DNA from: Anisakis pegreffii
Lineage: Eukaryota; Nematoda; Chromadorea; Rhabditida; Anisakidae
Direction: 5' to 3'
Assembly (NCBI GenBank): GCA_035041965.1
Contig: JAPYMA010000383.1
Coordinates: 124,001-188,000 of the forward strand
Length of the DNA stretch: 64,000 bases
The notes below the pieces were generated by a model, which saw nothing but the letters and a program-made list of their open reading frames with translations, ran no database searches and was not told where the DNA came from. Each line of letters starts with the position of its first letter. Position 1 is the first letter of the stretch. Of this stretch, positions 36,804 to 51,217 are shown one piece after another. The translations under genes and the position numbers were made by a program.

Positions 36804-37150
36804 TTAAATGGTTGTGTGGTGCCGTGCGTTCATGTGCGGATCATAGATTCGTAAATCTGCTGCTGGCACAATACACGGAAACAGCCGCACTCGAATCGCA
36901 TCACACTGTCCACGGCAGCATTCAATAAATTGCTCGTTCATGCATCTATTCACTCTGCACACGATCATGATCAATAGAATGGTAATAAACGTTTGAACCT
37001 TTTCTAGGTTGTTATTGAATCAAACGCAACGAGAACAACAGCAACAACAATAACAGTACCAATGTGAATCATAATCACTACTGACTTCTCTCGCTGTGAC
37101 GAATCACTTGATGAATCTTCGTTGTGATGATGACCTTTCGCATTGCTTTC
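36804..37150 (-). CDS. unrecognised small membrane protein, C-terminal exons
   Basis: An exon from about 37003 to a TAA at 36804-36806 encodes a hydrophobic segment FITILLIMIVC followed by a Cys-rich stretch with ECCRGQCD, then LRIYDPHMNARHHTTI and stop. A 56-base intron (GTACTG...CCTAG) in the right phase would join it to an upstream exon with an acidic/serine run EDSSSDSSQREK and VVIMIHI. Together this looks like a single-pass membrane protein with a juxtamembrane Cys cluster that could be palmitoylated. Start not found. It may be the 3' end of a gene whose 5' exons overlap the RXR upstream region. Confidence 0.35.
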
Positions 37151-37768
37151 ATAACAGATGATTTATTTGAATTCAGATGTTATTTTCTTTCATCCGTCCT
37201 TTTTCATCATCAATCCAAAGATCATATTCGCACTTCTCTGATTTGTCGTCGTTGTCTGTTACCCACACCGTCCCTCGTCATCATTCTGTCTTTTGTAACG
37301 AACACAATGGCAGTACAATACTTCCTAATATCCCCTTCCATCAGTCTATTTCATTACATGATAGAAATAATCTATTCATGATAGAGTGTGACATCAAGCT
37401 TCAAAATTATTTTCCGTCTCCATCGCAATTGGGAATTGCAAAGCCATCTGATGAACTGCAAAGCTTAGAGATTTATCTGTTCGGATCATGTTCATCTCAT
37501 AATTTGTAGAATTAGCGTTTGATAACGATGACAAGGAGGTGAAGAGGTAATGATGTTCCTTAAATGGGATTCTTTGAAGCAGACTGATTCGAGGGTTATT
37601 CGATCGATGATGTTTCAATGATAGTTCATTGTGCGTTCTGTGAAACTGTCTCTTGAAAACGTGCGATATTCACCAAGTGACGCTGTCAATGGAACATGGC
37701 AATAATGGTGAAATTTCAACTTCAGAAGAGTCGCCCACAAGCAAACTAATGTGCAGTCGAGTACAGGA

Positions 37769-41316
<3,548 letters not shown>

Positions 41317-42068
41317 TACAAAGGAATTTCACTCAGAAACCAAAGATTTTTCAATTCCTTCCCGTCTTCAAATTTCACATTTGTTTTCTTCGTTGAGCTA
41401 ACTGCCAGTTAATTCATTAAGTGTTTCAATTTTCTTGTTGATGATTCTCTATTTTTTGCTTCGTACTTTATGTGCTTTCGCCTCAAAAACCAAATAATTG
41501 CCCCTAACTCAGTTTCATACATCGATCACCGATCATGGAATAAACTGGTACTGTTCACTATTGACAGTTACAAAACTTTCATCATCATTCCGAATTGTTC
41601 GAAAAATTTTGTTGTTATTCAGGTACTACTGATTAGTTTTTTCGTTAGATACTTCAAATTGTGCTCTCTTCTCGAATGTGATATGTATGCGATACAATGA
41701 TTGCAATAAAAAATACTTGTCCAATTATTTGCTCATTTCATATTGCACTGATATGCATTCACAATACAACTGTTTCCCAGTGCGGTCCATTCGTTGCTAA
41801 TAAAGGCGTTCGCGAAAAGTTGTTCCATAGGTAGGTTAGTTCTGTTTCTCTAATCATCATTTCAAAAACGCGATCATTTATCAAGATCATTCTACCATGA
41901 AAAAAGAACAACATATCCAATTCTTACTCACAACAATATCTCAAAAAATTCAAATTGATATACTGTGCTCAAATTGCACAACATTGATAACAACATACGG
42001 TGATTTATTTCTGCTGTAACATCATAAATACAACACAACAAAAACAACAACATGAACGAAATTCACAT
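41317..42068. other. convergent intergenic region
   Basis: Between the converging 3' ends of RXR (plus) and RPL24 (minus). Nothing recognised beyond presumed 3' UTRs. Confidence 0.4.
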
Positions 42069-43592
42069 TCAACGCTTTCCACCAACTCGTGGTTGTTGAC
42101 TCTTCATTGGTTTGGGTGCTTTCATTTTTGGTTGAGCTGCCTTCTTCTCCTCAAATAAAACACGAACGTGAAAAAACAACAACAACTGAATCATAATTTT
42201 AACGGAAACAAAATGAATTGTAATTCTAATTGCGGCATGAAAGTTCATCAATCCTATACCAACTGAGCGTTACCATTTTGTCAGACATTCCCTTCCCAAT
42301 TTTATCGAAACAATTTAAATGTTAGCGTCCTGTTAACTAAGAAAAATTCAGCCTGACGTTTTCACCGAAATGTACACATCTCAAGCACATACGGTCTTCA
42401 CTCAGAATGTACTCACCAAAATCGTCATCATTCATTAAAACATAACCAACCAACAAGAACTCTTCACTTCAACCCTCTTAATTCTTCGCGACTGATGGAA
42501 CACCCATCAGAACAAAATCAATCAACCCTTCAATAGTACTCTTCATCCGCAATCACGCTAACTATTCCTCACGACAAAGTCAACTATGAACAAAAATCAT
42601 CGAACCAAACTTGAAATAATACCTTAACTACTTTAGTGGCCGCCTTCTTTTCGCTCTTCGCAGCTCGCTGAGCCTCTTTTGCGGCCTTGATGGCAGCCTC
42701 ACGTTGTGCATGTCGGAATTCAGGTCGCTGATTACGTTTCGCCAAAATGGCTTCTAACGACACGTTGCCGACAGCTCTTGACGCCACGTGAATCACACGC
42801 TTTGTACGCTTCTTTTGTGTGCTTTCTTCACCGTGAACACCCTACAAAAATTATTCCTTTGTATCAGTAATCAACACAAAAATAGTCCAAATTTTTGCAG
42901 TTTCAAATGTAAACGTTTAGAGCTTTCCACATTGCATTCTCGATTGCATGCATGAGAGCACTTTCGTTCACTGCACTAAAATGGTTGGCATCTTTGATAA
43001 AATTGGCATATTCTATGAAGGTGATCCTCATCCATACAATCAGAGACAATATGTGAATGAAGAACCGAGGGGCGAAACGAAAGAACAGTACGCTAAAAGG
43101 CGAACCTTCTTATGCTTACGACGATAAAGCACTGTCCAAGGAATGTCGCGAGGATTCCTTTTCAATCTGTAGGATCGTTGACACTTCTTTGACAGGAATA
43201 TGTGTACCTAAAATGTTTGGGCAAAACGTTATTCAACTCGTTCCGCCTATGATAAACCATCTTGAAAAATCCGAGTTTACATATAACAAATGAGCTATTG
43301 AATCCAAGCAAATTGGTGGATAAGAGTGGAACGAAGGCATGCAATTGTGACGGCTCTTTACTAGATCAGAGCGATGAACATAGAAAACCATCACTTTGCA
43401 CGAGGAAACGATGTTTTTTTAACGTCACCTGTTACATATCAATGAAGAAATTATCTAGGGATGAAACAAAAACAGCCTGTGATGACATTATGACTGATTG
43501 AATGAACTTACTTTTCCATCGGCTCGTACCATACGTTTTCCATGACCTGGATGAATCTTATAGCCCGAATATAGGCACGTTTCAGTCTTCAT
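42069..43592 (-). CDS. RPL24: 60S ribosomal protein L24 (eL24)
   Basis: Component of the large ribosomal subunit. Exons found (minus): 43592-43512 ([20 protein letters not shown]...), 43166-43106 ([20 protein letters not shown]), 42841-42623 (starting [12 protein letters not shown], with [19 protein letters not shown]) and 42149-42069 ([19 protein letters not shown], stop). Each matches eL24. A short exon equivalent to the VFQFLNAKC-type segment must lie between 43511 and 43167 and must end in phase 2. The only in-phase candidate (about 43235-43183, MVYHRRNEL...KHF) does not resemble the family, so that junction is unresolved. Otherwise the protein is normal in length and composition. Confidence 0.93.
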
Positions 43593-44778
43593 TTTACCTC
43601 AATCAACTACGTTTAAACCTGCCTGTAGAGTTTGTGTACTTTAAATTACTAACAATATAACGAATTGTACAAAACAGTGGTCGCAATTCCACGTATCACT
43701 AATTCAGCAAACGATACAGTAAATCTTAATGTCACTAAAGGTAGTGAATGAGTTTAAAATTGAATACTTCAGTTCTCCACAGAATAAAAATGTCAAAACA
43801 TCATTCGATACTATCAAATGGGCATATCTCACTATGATACTACTGAATTAACATAGCATGGCCAATTACTTGGAAATTTTACAAAATCACCGAGAAAATT
43901 TTTAAAGAACCAATCCTCCTTACCAAAACCGACCCAAAATCAATACGTACAGCAACAGGAGAGGAAATTTTCTATGATATGTGGTACAAGTGCCAAATAT
44001 CGTAAGGAAATGTTCATTACGAATCGCTTCATGATGGATGAAGATAAATTTAACAACGCAAAGGTATTGGATGAGCATAAATTCGATATTATGCATGTTG
44101 TCAACATCAAATATTATACTTCGAGGCAATGTGAAGCTCAATTTACAGAATGCAGCAGTTCAAAACAGCATAATTCGAAGACTATGGGAGATTAGCATTC
44201 ACAGCGTCAGGATATACTTTCAATTAGCGACAGGATTGGATGATATGCTAATGTGATATGAGCTTATGACGCCCTCAAAGCCACATATTCTGTGTACGAT
44301 GTCAATATAAACTCCATGTGGAGTAGAGTTTCTTACGTGATGCCCGATTTTCTGCAAACATTTGCAGTGTTGATTTCTTTTATCATTCCTGGTTGAGACT
44401 CCATAAACTATCGTCATCATCCGTCCATCTCATTCTATTCTTCTCCAAACGAACCGTTACCCATTCATTCTTCCAAGTTACTCTCTCTTATCTCTGAAGG
44501 AAATCAACAGTAGAAATTTAGTTGAGGTGTTTCAATGTTGAGGTTTGACAAAACTGGCTTAAAAAGAAAGTGATAAGCAATTCCATGAATATCAATTTTA
44601 AGCTTGAATTATTCGTTAGCAACGAAACATTCAATGATTCGTTTTTGTTACTAACTCAGAAATGTTATCGTTCATGACGTCGTTGTTTGAGTTTACGTAA
44701 ATCGGCTGGAATTGACATTAATGATGATTGAAATCGAGGTTTTACTTCACTCGGAAAAATGGTACGTTCAGTTTGCAG
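43593..44778. other. divergent intergenic region (RPL24 / PEX3 promoters)
   Basis: No supported gene. Polar plus-strand frames at 43974-44195 and 44038-44256 lack homology and splice context. Confidence 0.4.
44772..44778 (+). promoter_or_regulatory. candidate splice/trans-splice acceptor abutting PEX3 ATG
   Basis: TTTGCAG sits immediately before the ATG at 44779. Either a 5' UTR intron ends here or the mRNA receives a spliced leader directly at the start codon. Confidence 0.4.
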
Positions 44779-47478
44779 ATGTCATCAATATTTGCATTCA
44801 TAAAGCGACATCGTAACAAAATCCTGTTTGGTAGTGCGTTGGTCGGTGGTGCGTATTTGATACATAATACTGTTAAGAATATTTTATTGGAGCAACAAGT
44901 GGCCGAATCCATCAACAATGATCCACTGCGAATTCAGGTGAACGAATGCTTAATCAGTCTGAATCATCCGATTCTAATTGACTCCAGCTGAGGGAGTGTT
45001 ATGGTTCCTTTCGGTTCTGAATTATGACTTCATTGTAAGAGTTAGTTGTCCACCCATTTCTTGCTTATCGACATCTTAGCAATATTGTTTCGATGATAAA
45101 GGATGCGTGTTTCGTTCAGGCAAGACGTCATTATATATATGATACTAATCAACGAGCTTGTGACAAGTCAATAGTTGAATTAGCTGAATGCTTGAAGAAA
45201 CGTATCGCGTTGAGATTCGATGTTGAAAGTGCCATCAGCAAGCTCAGAAATGAACCAGAATTGTCTGAAGACGAAAAACTTCTTCTTTGGAATAAGATTA
45301 AGGTTCCGTAATTACTTTCATTTCATGTATCGAATTTTGGTTTTCACATTAAACCATTATAACTGATGTAATCGACCAACAACTGACATGTAAAGTGACC
45401 AATTTTGAAAGGTACAAAGCGGTCATATCACATAGTGTAATCATGAACATAGCAACGAACTTTTTTTCGAAACTACAAAAACAAGATGGACTTTTCAAAA
45501 AACGAAAATTTTAAGTTTTCAGATGACTTGTGCAGTTTCACCGTGATCAGTTTTCTCGTTCTGCAGGGTGACGAAAATTTCCCAGAATTGGACCAGGAGT
45601 TTTGAAGGAATGTTTTAAGGTTTGCTGATAAAATATCGCTGAATAATTTCAGGTAATGGTGATAGCGCGAATAATGGCTGTTGCGTATTCATTCTCATTG
45701 TTGAGTGTCACTTTGAAGTGTCAGATTTCAATTCTTGCTTCGTATATTTGCGCGTCTTTCGATCATAACGATGATAGCAGTAGTTGGTGAGTGGCGACCG
45801 TTATAGCAGCTGTTTATTTCAGTAAATTCGGCACTTGTTTACTTCGGGGGGAGTCACACGCGAGCGCGTAAACGGAAAGTAAACAAGTGCCGTAAATTCT
45901 GCTTTCTTTTGAAATCTTCGCTAAGGAATTATATTTTCTGAATTGTGTGCCTAAGCGTAAATTTTATTAAGGTCCTTGAGCAAATAACGTTGTCCTGTAT
46001 CTTTGTTTTAAAATATGAAGTCTAATCCGCCGTTGATGTCGCAGAATCTGTGTGTTTTTTAATATCAGTCTTAATAACGGCAAGATTGTCCTAATGCCAA
46101 AAAGATTGTGTTAGCACTAGTTTGCAGTAATTTGCAGGTGGTACAAATACATGAGTAATTATTTTGGTTCATTCATAAGTCACAATACACATTCTACTAT
46201 TAATGCAGATGCGCAGCAACTATTCCTCAAATGTATCCAGTATTTCACAACAGTTGGTAATGTTTTATGCATTCGAGAGTAATTTTTTGCGGAATTTCTT
46301 CAATTCACTGTCACAAACGATTCATTATTGTTCTTTTTTTAGCATTATTGTGAGCATCTCAGCATTATCGTCAATATCGTTTTTTTAATCGTTTATAGGG
46401 TCATTGCGGTAGATGCGAAGTGACTGTTGAGGGATATTGCAGGTGTTGAAGAACTTCTGAATCGAATTGAATCGATATGTGAGGATAAATTGCAAAGAGT
46501 GAGTTTGAGACGAGAATTCAGTTCGGAAACGTTGAGAGAATTGCTCGAACAAATCAAATGTCGATTGTATTCGATCGATACTCGTCACTTCTCGTATATT
46601 GTGGTGCCGAAATTCGCGAATCAAGTTCGTTGTTATCGGTTTTGAGTAATATTATTTTGTTTTCGAATGGTTTAGTCTGTGAAGAGATGGGTTGGTTATT
46701 CTGTATGATTGAAGCCAGTTTTTTATTTGATATTTTTTGAATTTGAGGATGCTTTTGCTTTGCCGCATTCGGGTGATTTACAAGCACTATTGCATCGGTT
46801 GGTTGAGATGTTGGAATCAACAACATGCAAATCAGTTACGTCAACTTCGGTTGACTGTTATATAAATACGCTTGTAAATGTTAGTTTTCGTGTGATATTT
46901 TTTGTTCGCACCTATTTATCAGTGCCATTTTTGCGTGCCCAGTTCAGTCGAGAATGATTGATCATCGATGGTCATAGTGTTCTTGGATCGAATTTCATCA
47001 CTTGCGCCTGCAGTATTAACGAGATTTCCTTATGCAGTCAGTGAGGATAAACTTTCATGAATTCACTTCTGAAGTTGAATTAAGTTTCCGCGGAAGAAAA
47101 CCCCGATTATTTAGTTTGAACATTAATAAAAATGTTACGATGAAATTAGTTTTTCAGTACAATGTCATACTTTGCCGTACATACAAAAGCGTTGTGAAAA
47201 TCTTATGAAAGTTTCAAATGTTTGTTATTTGTGGCAGCAGCCGAATGAATGAGTACAGATTTATTCACTTTCAGGTGTTTAGCGAACATACCAAATCGAA
47301 TGATTTGCCGTTTGCTCGTGCTATTCCAGTGATGGCCGATAGTTATTCACGGATTGCGTCAACTCGCTTCGATTCACCCCTTCAAAACACTCTCTGTTCG
47401 ACTGACCTTCATCAACTGACCACCTATGTGTTCTCGCTGCCGCCACCTCAATCCGTGTCAAATTTGGCCGTACAATAG
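44779..47478 (+). CDS. PEX3: peroxisomal biogenesis factor 3 (PEX3)
   Basis: Eight exons: 44779-44937, 45120-45302, 45653-45786, 46138-46154, 46209-46256, 46443-46624, 46748-46879, 47275-47478; 352 residues (human 373). PEX3 is a peroxisomal membrane protein that docks PEX19 and inserts other membrane proteins. The N-terminus MSSIFAFIKRHRNKILFG and the hydrophobic stretch to about residue 33 match the family anchor; ARRHYIYDTNQRACD matches the conserved ARRQYHFESNQRTCN motif. Further matches are VAYSFSLLSVTLKCQISILASYI and, near the end, LPFARAIPVMADSYSRI. Exon 4 is a 17-base micro-exon supported by phase alone; exon 6 start (46443) also rests on phase. Intron 3 contains a 62-bp mini-transposon. 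Confidence 0.92.
45822..45899. mobile_element. 62-bp mini inverted-repeat element with 8-bp target duplication
   Basis: Perfect 15-bp terminal inverted repeats, GGCACTTGTTTACTT (45830-45844) and AAGTAAACAAGTGCC (45877-45891), enclose 32 bases of GC-rich sequence. The element is flanked on both sides by GTAAATTC (45822-45829 and 45892-45899). An exact 8-bp duplication is typical of hAT-like insertion. No coding capacity, so it must have been moved in trans. Lies in PEX3 intron 3. Confidence 0.85.
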
Positions 47479-48083
47479 AAAATTCCACGAAATTTTCGGT
47501 TGTTTCTTAAAATGTGTAATCCATATCGGTCTGTAATTGTATGGTTTTGTAATGTACTGAATTGACTTTAGTTGCATTTCGAGAGTTGAAGAATTTATTT
47601 TTGCGACGATTCTGTGATTCTGCACTCTAGATTGTGAATATGTTCACTACTGGTTATTGGGCTGATTCGTTACGTTGCAAGCACTAATATTGTTGATATT
47701 GTTGTTATTTCGATTATTGTTAGATTACTTTGTTGTTGTTGAAAATTGTTCTTGCCAATTCACTTGTTTTTCTTGACTCGAAGAGTTCCATTAGATTCTC
47801 ACGCTAGCAATCTTCAATACGGCATTTCGGTTATATGTATTTGTAGGATTTTTTTTCTTCTGATCAGTTTCGTTGTGGTTTCACAAGTACGATTCAATAA
47901 ATGATTTCTATGTTTTATTGTTGTTTCACGATTCATTTGCTTCACATAACGGCTCTTAAGATCCACATTGATGTTTATTGTATTCGTACAAGTGGGATGT
48001 TTTTATGAAAAGAAGTACTCTGAAGATGATGAAGAATTTCACAAAAATCTTTTCAATTCACGAAAAATTGCAGATATTCGGTA
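47479..48083. other. intergenic, PEX3 3' flank
   Basis: T-rich spacer between two plus-strand genes, with an AATAAA near 47896 in reach of the next gene's upstream region. No coding signal. Confidence 0.4.
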
Positions 48084-48492
48084 ATGCCGAATGAGCAAAG
48101 ACTATTGAAGTACGCCACTTATCTGAGTAATTGTTCTCCAGAAGTGAGTCTCTTCCGAAGATTTCAACGTTCTTTCATTGTAGTTTTTCGAAAAGTTGTT
48201 TCAGTAGCTTTTGGTCAGCAGTTTACGAATTCAATAAATGCTTGTGTGAATATGAAAACATTTTATTTTTTGAAATCGGCATTCAGCATTACGAGTGGAG
48301 TTTATTAAAGGCACTTAGTTACGGCCGTTGTATTGCTAAGGAACCCGAGAGGATTGCCAAAGGGAATTGTGCAAAAGAATTTGAACTCCTCCTGAAGTGC
48401 TTCAAGCAACAGGTCATATTTAATGGTTAATGTGCTAAAGTCTTTTATAATTGTCCAATTGTTTTCAGTTGAAATCTGCCGCGTCGAAATAA
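48084..48492 (+). CDS. NDUFAF8: mitochondrial complex I assembly factor NDUFAF8 homologue
   Basis: Three exons: 48084-48143, 48287-48412, 48469-48492; 69 residues (human 74). NDUFAF8 is a small cysteine-motif protein that stabilises NDUFAF5 during assembly of complex I. The core YGRCIAKEPERIAKGNCAKE and FELLLKCFKQQ match the human YGRCV...LSKDFCAREFEALRSCF. The second cysteine pair keeps the CX9C spacing; the first human pair is not preserved at the same spacing. The last exon adds LKSAASK and stop. The first exon (MPNEQRLLKYATYLSNCSPE) is chosen on phase and donor GTGAGT; the second acceptor (48286) has alternatives upstream. The stop lies 12 bases before the UTP23 start. Confidence 0.78.
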
Positions 48493-48504
48493 GTGAATGT
48501 AAGA
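48459..48504 (+). promoter_or_regulatory. shared acceptor and 12-base gene junction NDUFAF8-UTP23
   Basis: TTGTTTTCAG at 48459-48468 opens the last 24 coding bases of NDUFAF8; TAA at 48490-48492 is followed after 12 bases by the UTP23 ATG at 48505. The same acceptor could receive a spliced leader to make a separate UTP23 mRNA, as in nematode SL1-type operons. Confidence 0.55.
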
Positions 48505-50058
48505 ATGAAAGTGAAACGATACAAACGTGCCCAACGAATTCTCACAGTTTATCGTCATAATTTTGGTTTCAATCCGCCGTATCGCGTTCTAATGGATGGT
48601 ACATTCGCAATGGCTGCTCTACAGAATAAAATCAATTTGCGGGAACAGATGCCGAAATATTTGAATGAAGTTTGTTTTGGAAGTCGTTATTCTGTAAACG
48701 CAAACAATAGCTTATTCTAGTTGTGATTCTCTCGCGTTTCTTTCTATTTGGGATAATCGTAATGGCAAAGACTACATTACACTCTATTTTTTATTGATTT
48801 TGAGGTATTATAAAGTTTTTGGTTCTGCAGGAAGTCGAAATATGTGTCACAAAATGTGTATTGAATGAACTCGAAAAGCTAGGCGATGCTTTATATGGTG
48901 CATTGCACATATGTAAGCAGTTCACGGTAAGATTTTGTTGTTCATTCACTTGTGAGTAGATCTGAATTCTTTTGATTGGTATTGAGGAAACCTGAATGAA
49001 GTTCTTGAATAATTCTTCTGAACTTTTCACTAGTGTATTAGTTTTTTGAAGATCTGAAAGAGCTGAAAGTACCTGCCAAAGAAGCATTGATTTTGTAGAT
49101 TGATCCGTGTCCTCACGAACCGCTACGGAGCGCCTCAGAGTGTATTCGACATATGGCTCGTCGAATGGAAAGCAAAACTAAATATTTGATTGCCACTCAA
49201 GTTTGTGTTGTTTTATTGGAATAGTTGTTGTAGCAGTGATAATATAGTTAGTTCGTCTGATGTAAATTTGAGTTCGTTTGATTCAATATATAACAATTGG
49301 AAGGAAGATTATTCGTTCACTGTTGTAATGTCGGAGAAGTAATATTGTTGCTGAAAGGAATTATGAATTATGTTAGCATGTTATGGTGTAACTTTTATTT
49401 ATTATCTGAATTTGTGTGGAAATCAATCTTAACTGAGAGTCTGCATATAAGTTATCAAGCGTGCGAAATTGATGAAAGTAATGATGATGATTCGTGGTGG
49501 TCGTTAGACGATCCATCAAAACATACGATATGGAGTGTTGCTTTTATTCAGGACAATGCTCTCACGGATTCACTACGGCAACTTCGTGGAGCACCAATAT
49601 TGTTCATAAAATATAAAGGAATCCTGATCGATAAAGTCAGCGAAGCGACGATGGAGGTACATTGATTCTTTCAGTCGTTCGTTCCTCCCACCAAATTATT
49701 TCTCCTCCAAACGGCCTGTGGCCACTGCGGGGATTCGTTCAGTTTCGTTCGAGGCTTTTGAATGATACGATTGCAGGCGTTGAATCGTCCGAAAGATGAT
49801 TTGAATGCAATCAATCAGCTGAAACGTAAAATAATCGGTGATGATGAAGACGCATCAGTGAAGAGGAAAAAAAGGAAAATCAAAGGACCAAACCCATTAT
49901 CGATGAAAAAAAAGAAGAAACGTCCGGTGGTCAGTGCGAATGATAAGGGAAAAAATGGAACTGTGAAGAAACGAAGACATAGGAAATATAAGAAAGGTGG
50001 TGCTGATGTGGCTAATAGTAATATTAACAGTAGTAATAATGGCAAAGTGCCTAACTGA
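48505..50058 (+). CDS. UTP23: rRNA-processing protein UTP23 (PIN-domain, small-subunit processome)
   Basis: Five exons: 48505-48669, 48831-48926, 49099-49200, 49552-49656, 49777-50058; 249 residues, the same length as human. UTP23 is a nucleolar PIN-like protein needed for early 18S rRNA processing and snR30/U17 release. The start MKVKRYKRAQRILTVYRHNF, then NPPYRVLMDGTFAMAALQNK, CVLNELEKLG, YLIATQDNALTDSLR and APILFIKYKG follow the PIN fold; cysteine and histidine residues in KQFTIDPCPHEPLRSASEC form the zinc-binding part. The tail is strongly basic with KIKGPNPLSMKKKKK, a conserved family feature. ATG 48505 is the conserved start. It follows NDUFAF8 almost without spacer. Confidence 0.95.
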
Positions 50059-51217
50059 AAACATAATTATTGTGAAAAATTGTGTTTGTAATGTGCACAT
50101 CGTATCGTGTTCAGATGAATTATTTTGGGTGGATGTGTTGTTGAATGTAGGTAGTATAGTTTTTACAGGTGAATGGTCATTATTAATATAATCATTGTTG
50201 GAAATATACGTGTGATTTTATTGTCATTGTTGTTGTTATGATCGATGTATTGTAATTGTTGTTTTTGGTAGTGTGTTTGCTTAGTTTTGCGACGAAGTAG
50301 TGAATGAAGAATTGTATATGATGATATGTTATTGTTTTATTAGAGATAAAGAATTAACAAGTGATTATTTGTGGAAGAATGAAGTTTGTTTGCGATTGTT
50401 TCAATGAATTCACTGATTACATTTTGCGTTCAGATCGCTTAATTTCTTTTTATTTTCGTTGTGTAATGAAAAACGAAATGAGTTTGTTAAACGGTACTAA
50501 AATGAATTCACATCGATGACCTGTCATGCTTGCATTCCTTTTTCTACTTTATGAGTTTACATCTCTCACGATTAGTTAAAGAAATTTTGTGGGGGGAGTA
50601 GATTTTCGATGTATAACGGAAGTTGCCGATTGTTACACAGATTAATTCAGTCCAGCGAAGAATTCTGCAATTGATATAGGATTTGAGCTACTATTGAAAT
50701 GTACTATCGTTTTGATTGCTATTGTAAAAAGTTTGCTGGAGAAGATGTTTGACATAAGGATTATGCAGTTGATCATTAATATTATTATCATCCTTTACTT
50801 AGTTTCGCATTCATCACCATGTTAATGTTTATCTGCTCAAATTCATCCTATGTTACAGTTGTTATTATCAAAATATTATTTATCTCTCCGACCATTTCAT
50901 TCATAATCCCCTACCTACCGCCCCATAATCCCTGACCCTGGATCTGTCCAACGAATGCGTACGACGACCGTCAGTGATTCAACAACATGTTCCTGCAGTT
51001 GATCATATTTAGAGAGTAATTATGATTAGTTAATAAGTTTCAGCTGTGTAACAGAGTGTTTGTGCAGAATTTTGAGTGAACATGGAGACGTAATAATCGC
51101 GAATACTAGTCAATATGGAATGACGCCTGCCGTAATGCGATAGATGTGTATTTGCAACTGATTCTTTGAATTCATACACCGCATTCCATTCAAACAAATA
51201 GATCAGTGTCGATCACG
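50059..51217. other. intergenic, UTP23 3' flank
   Basis: AT-rich with no recognised coding segment. It should contain the UTP23 terminator region and the ITFG2 promoter. Confidence 0.4.

Noticed and set aside
49815..50100. Minus-strand Leu/Phe-rich frames near 50000
   Set aside because: Antisense of the lysine-rich UTP23 tail.
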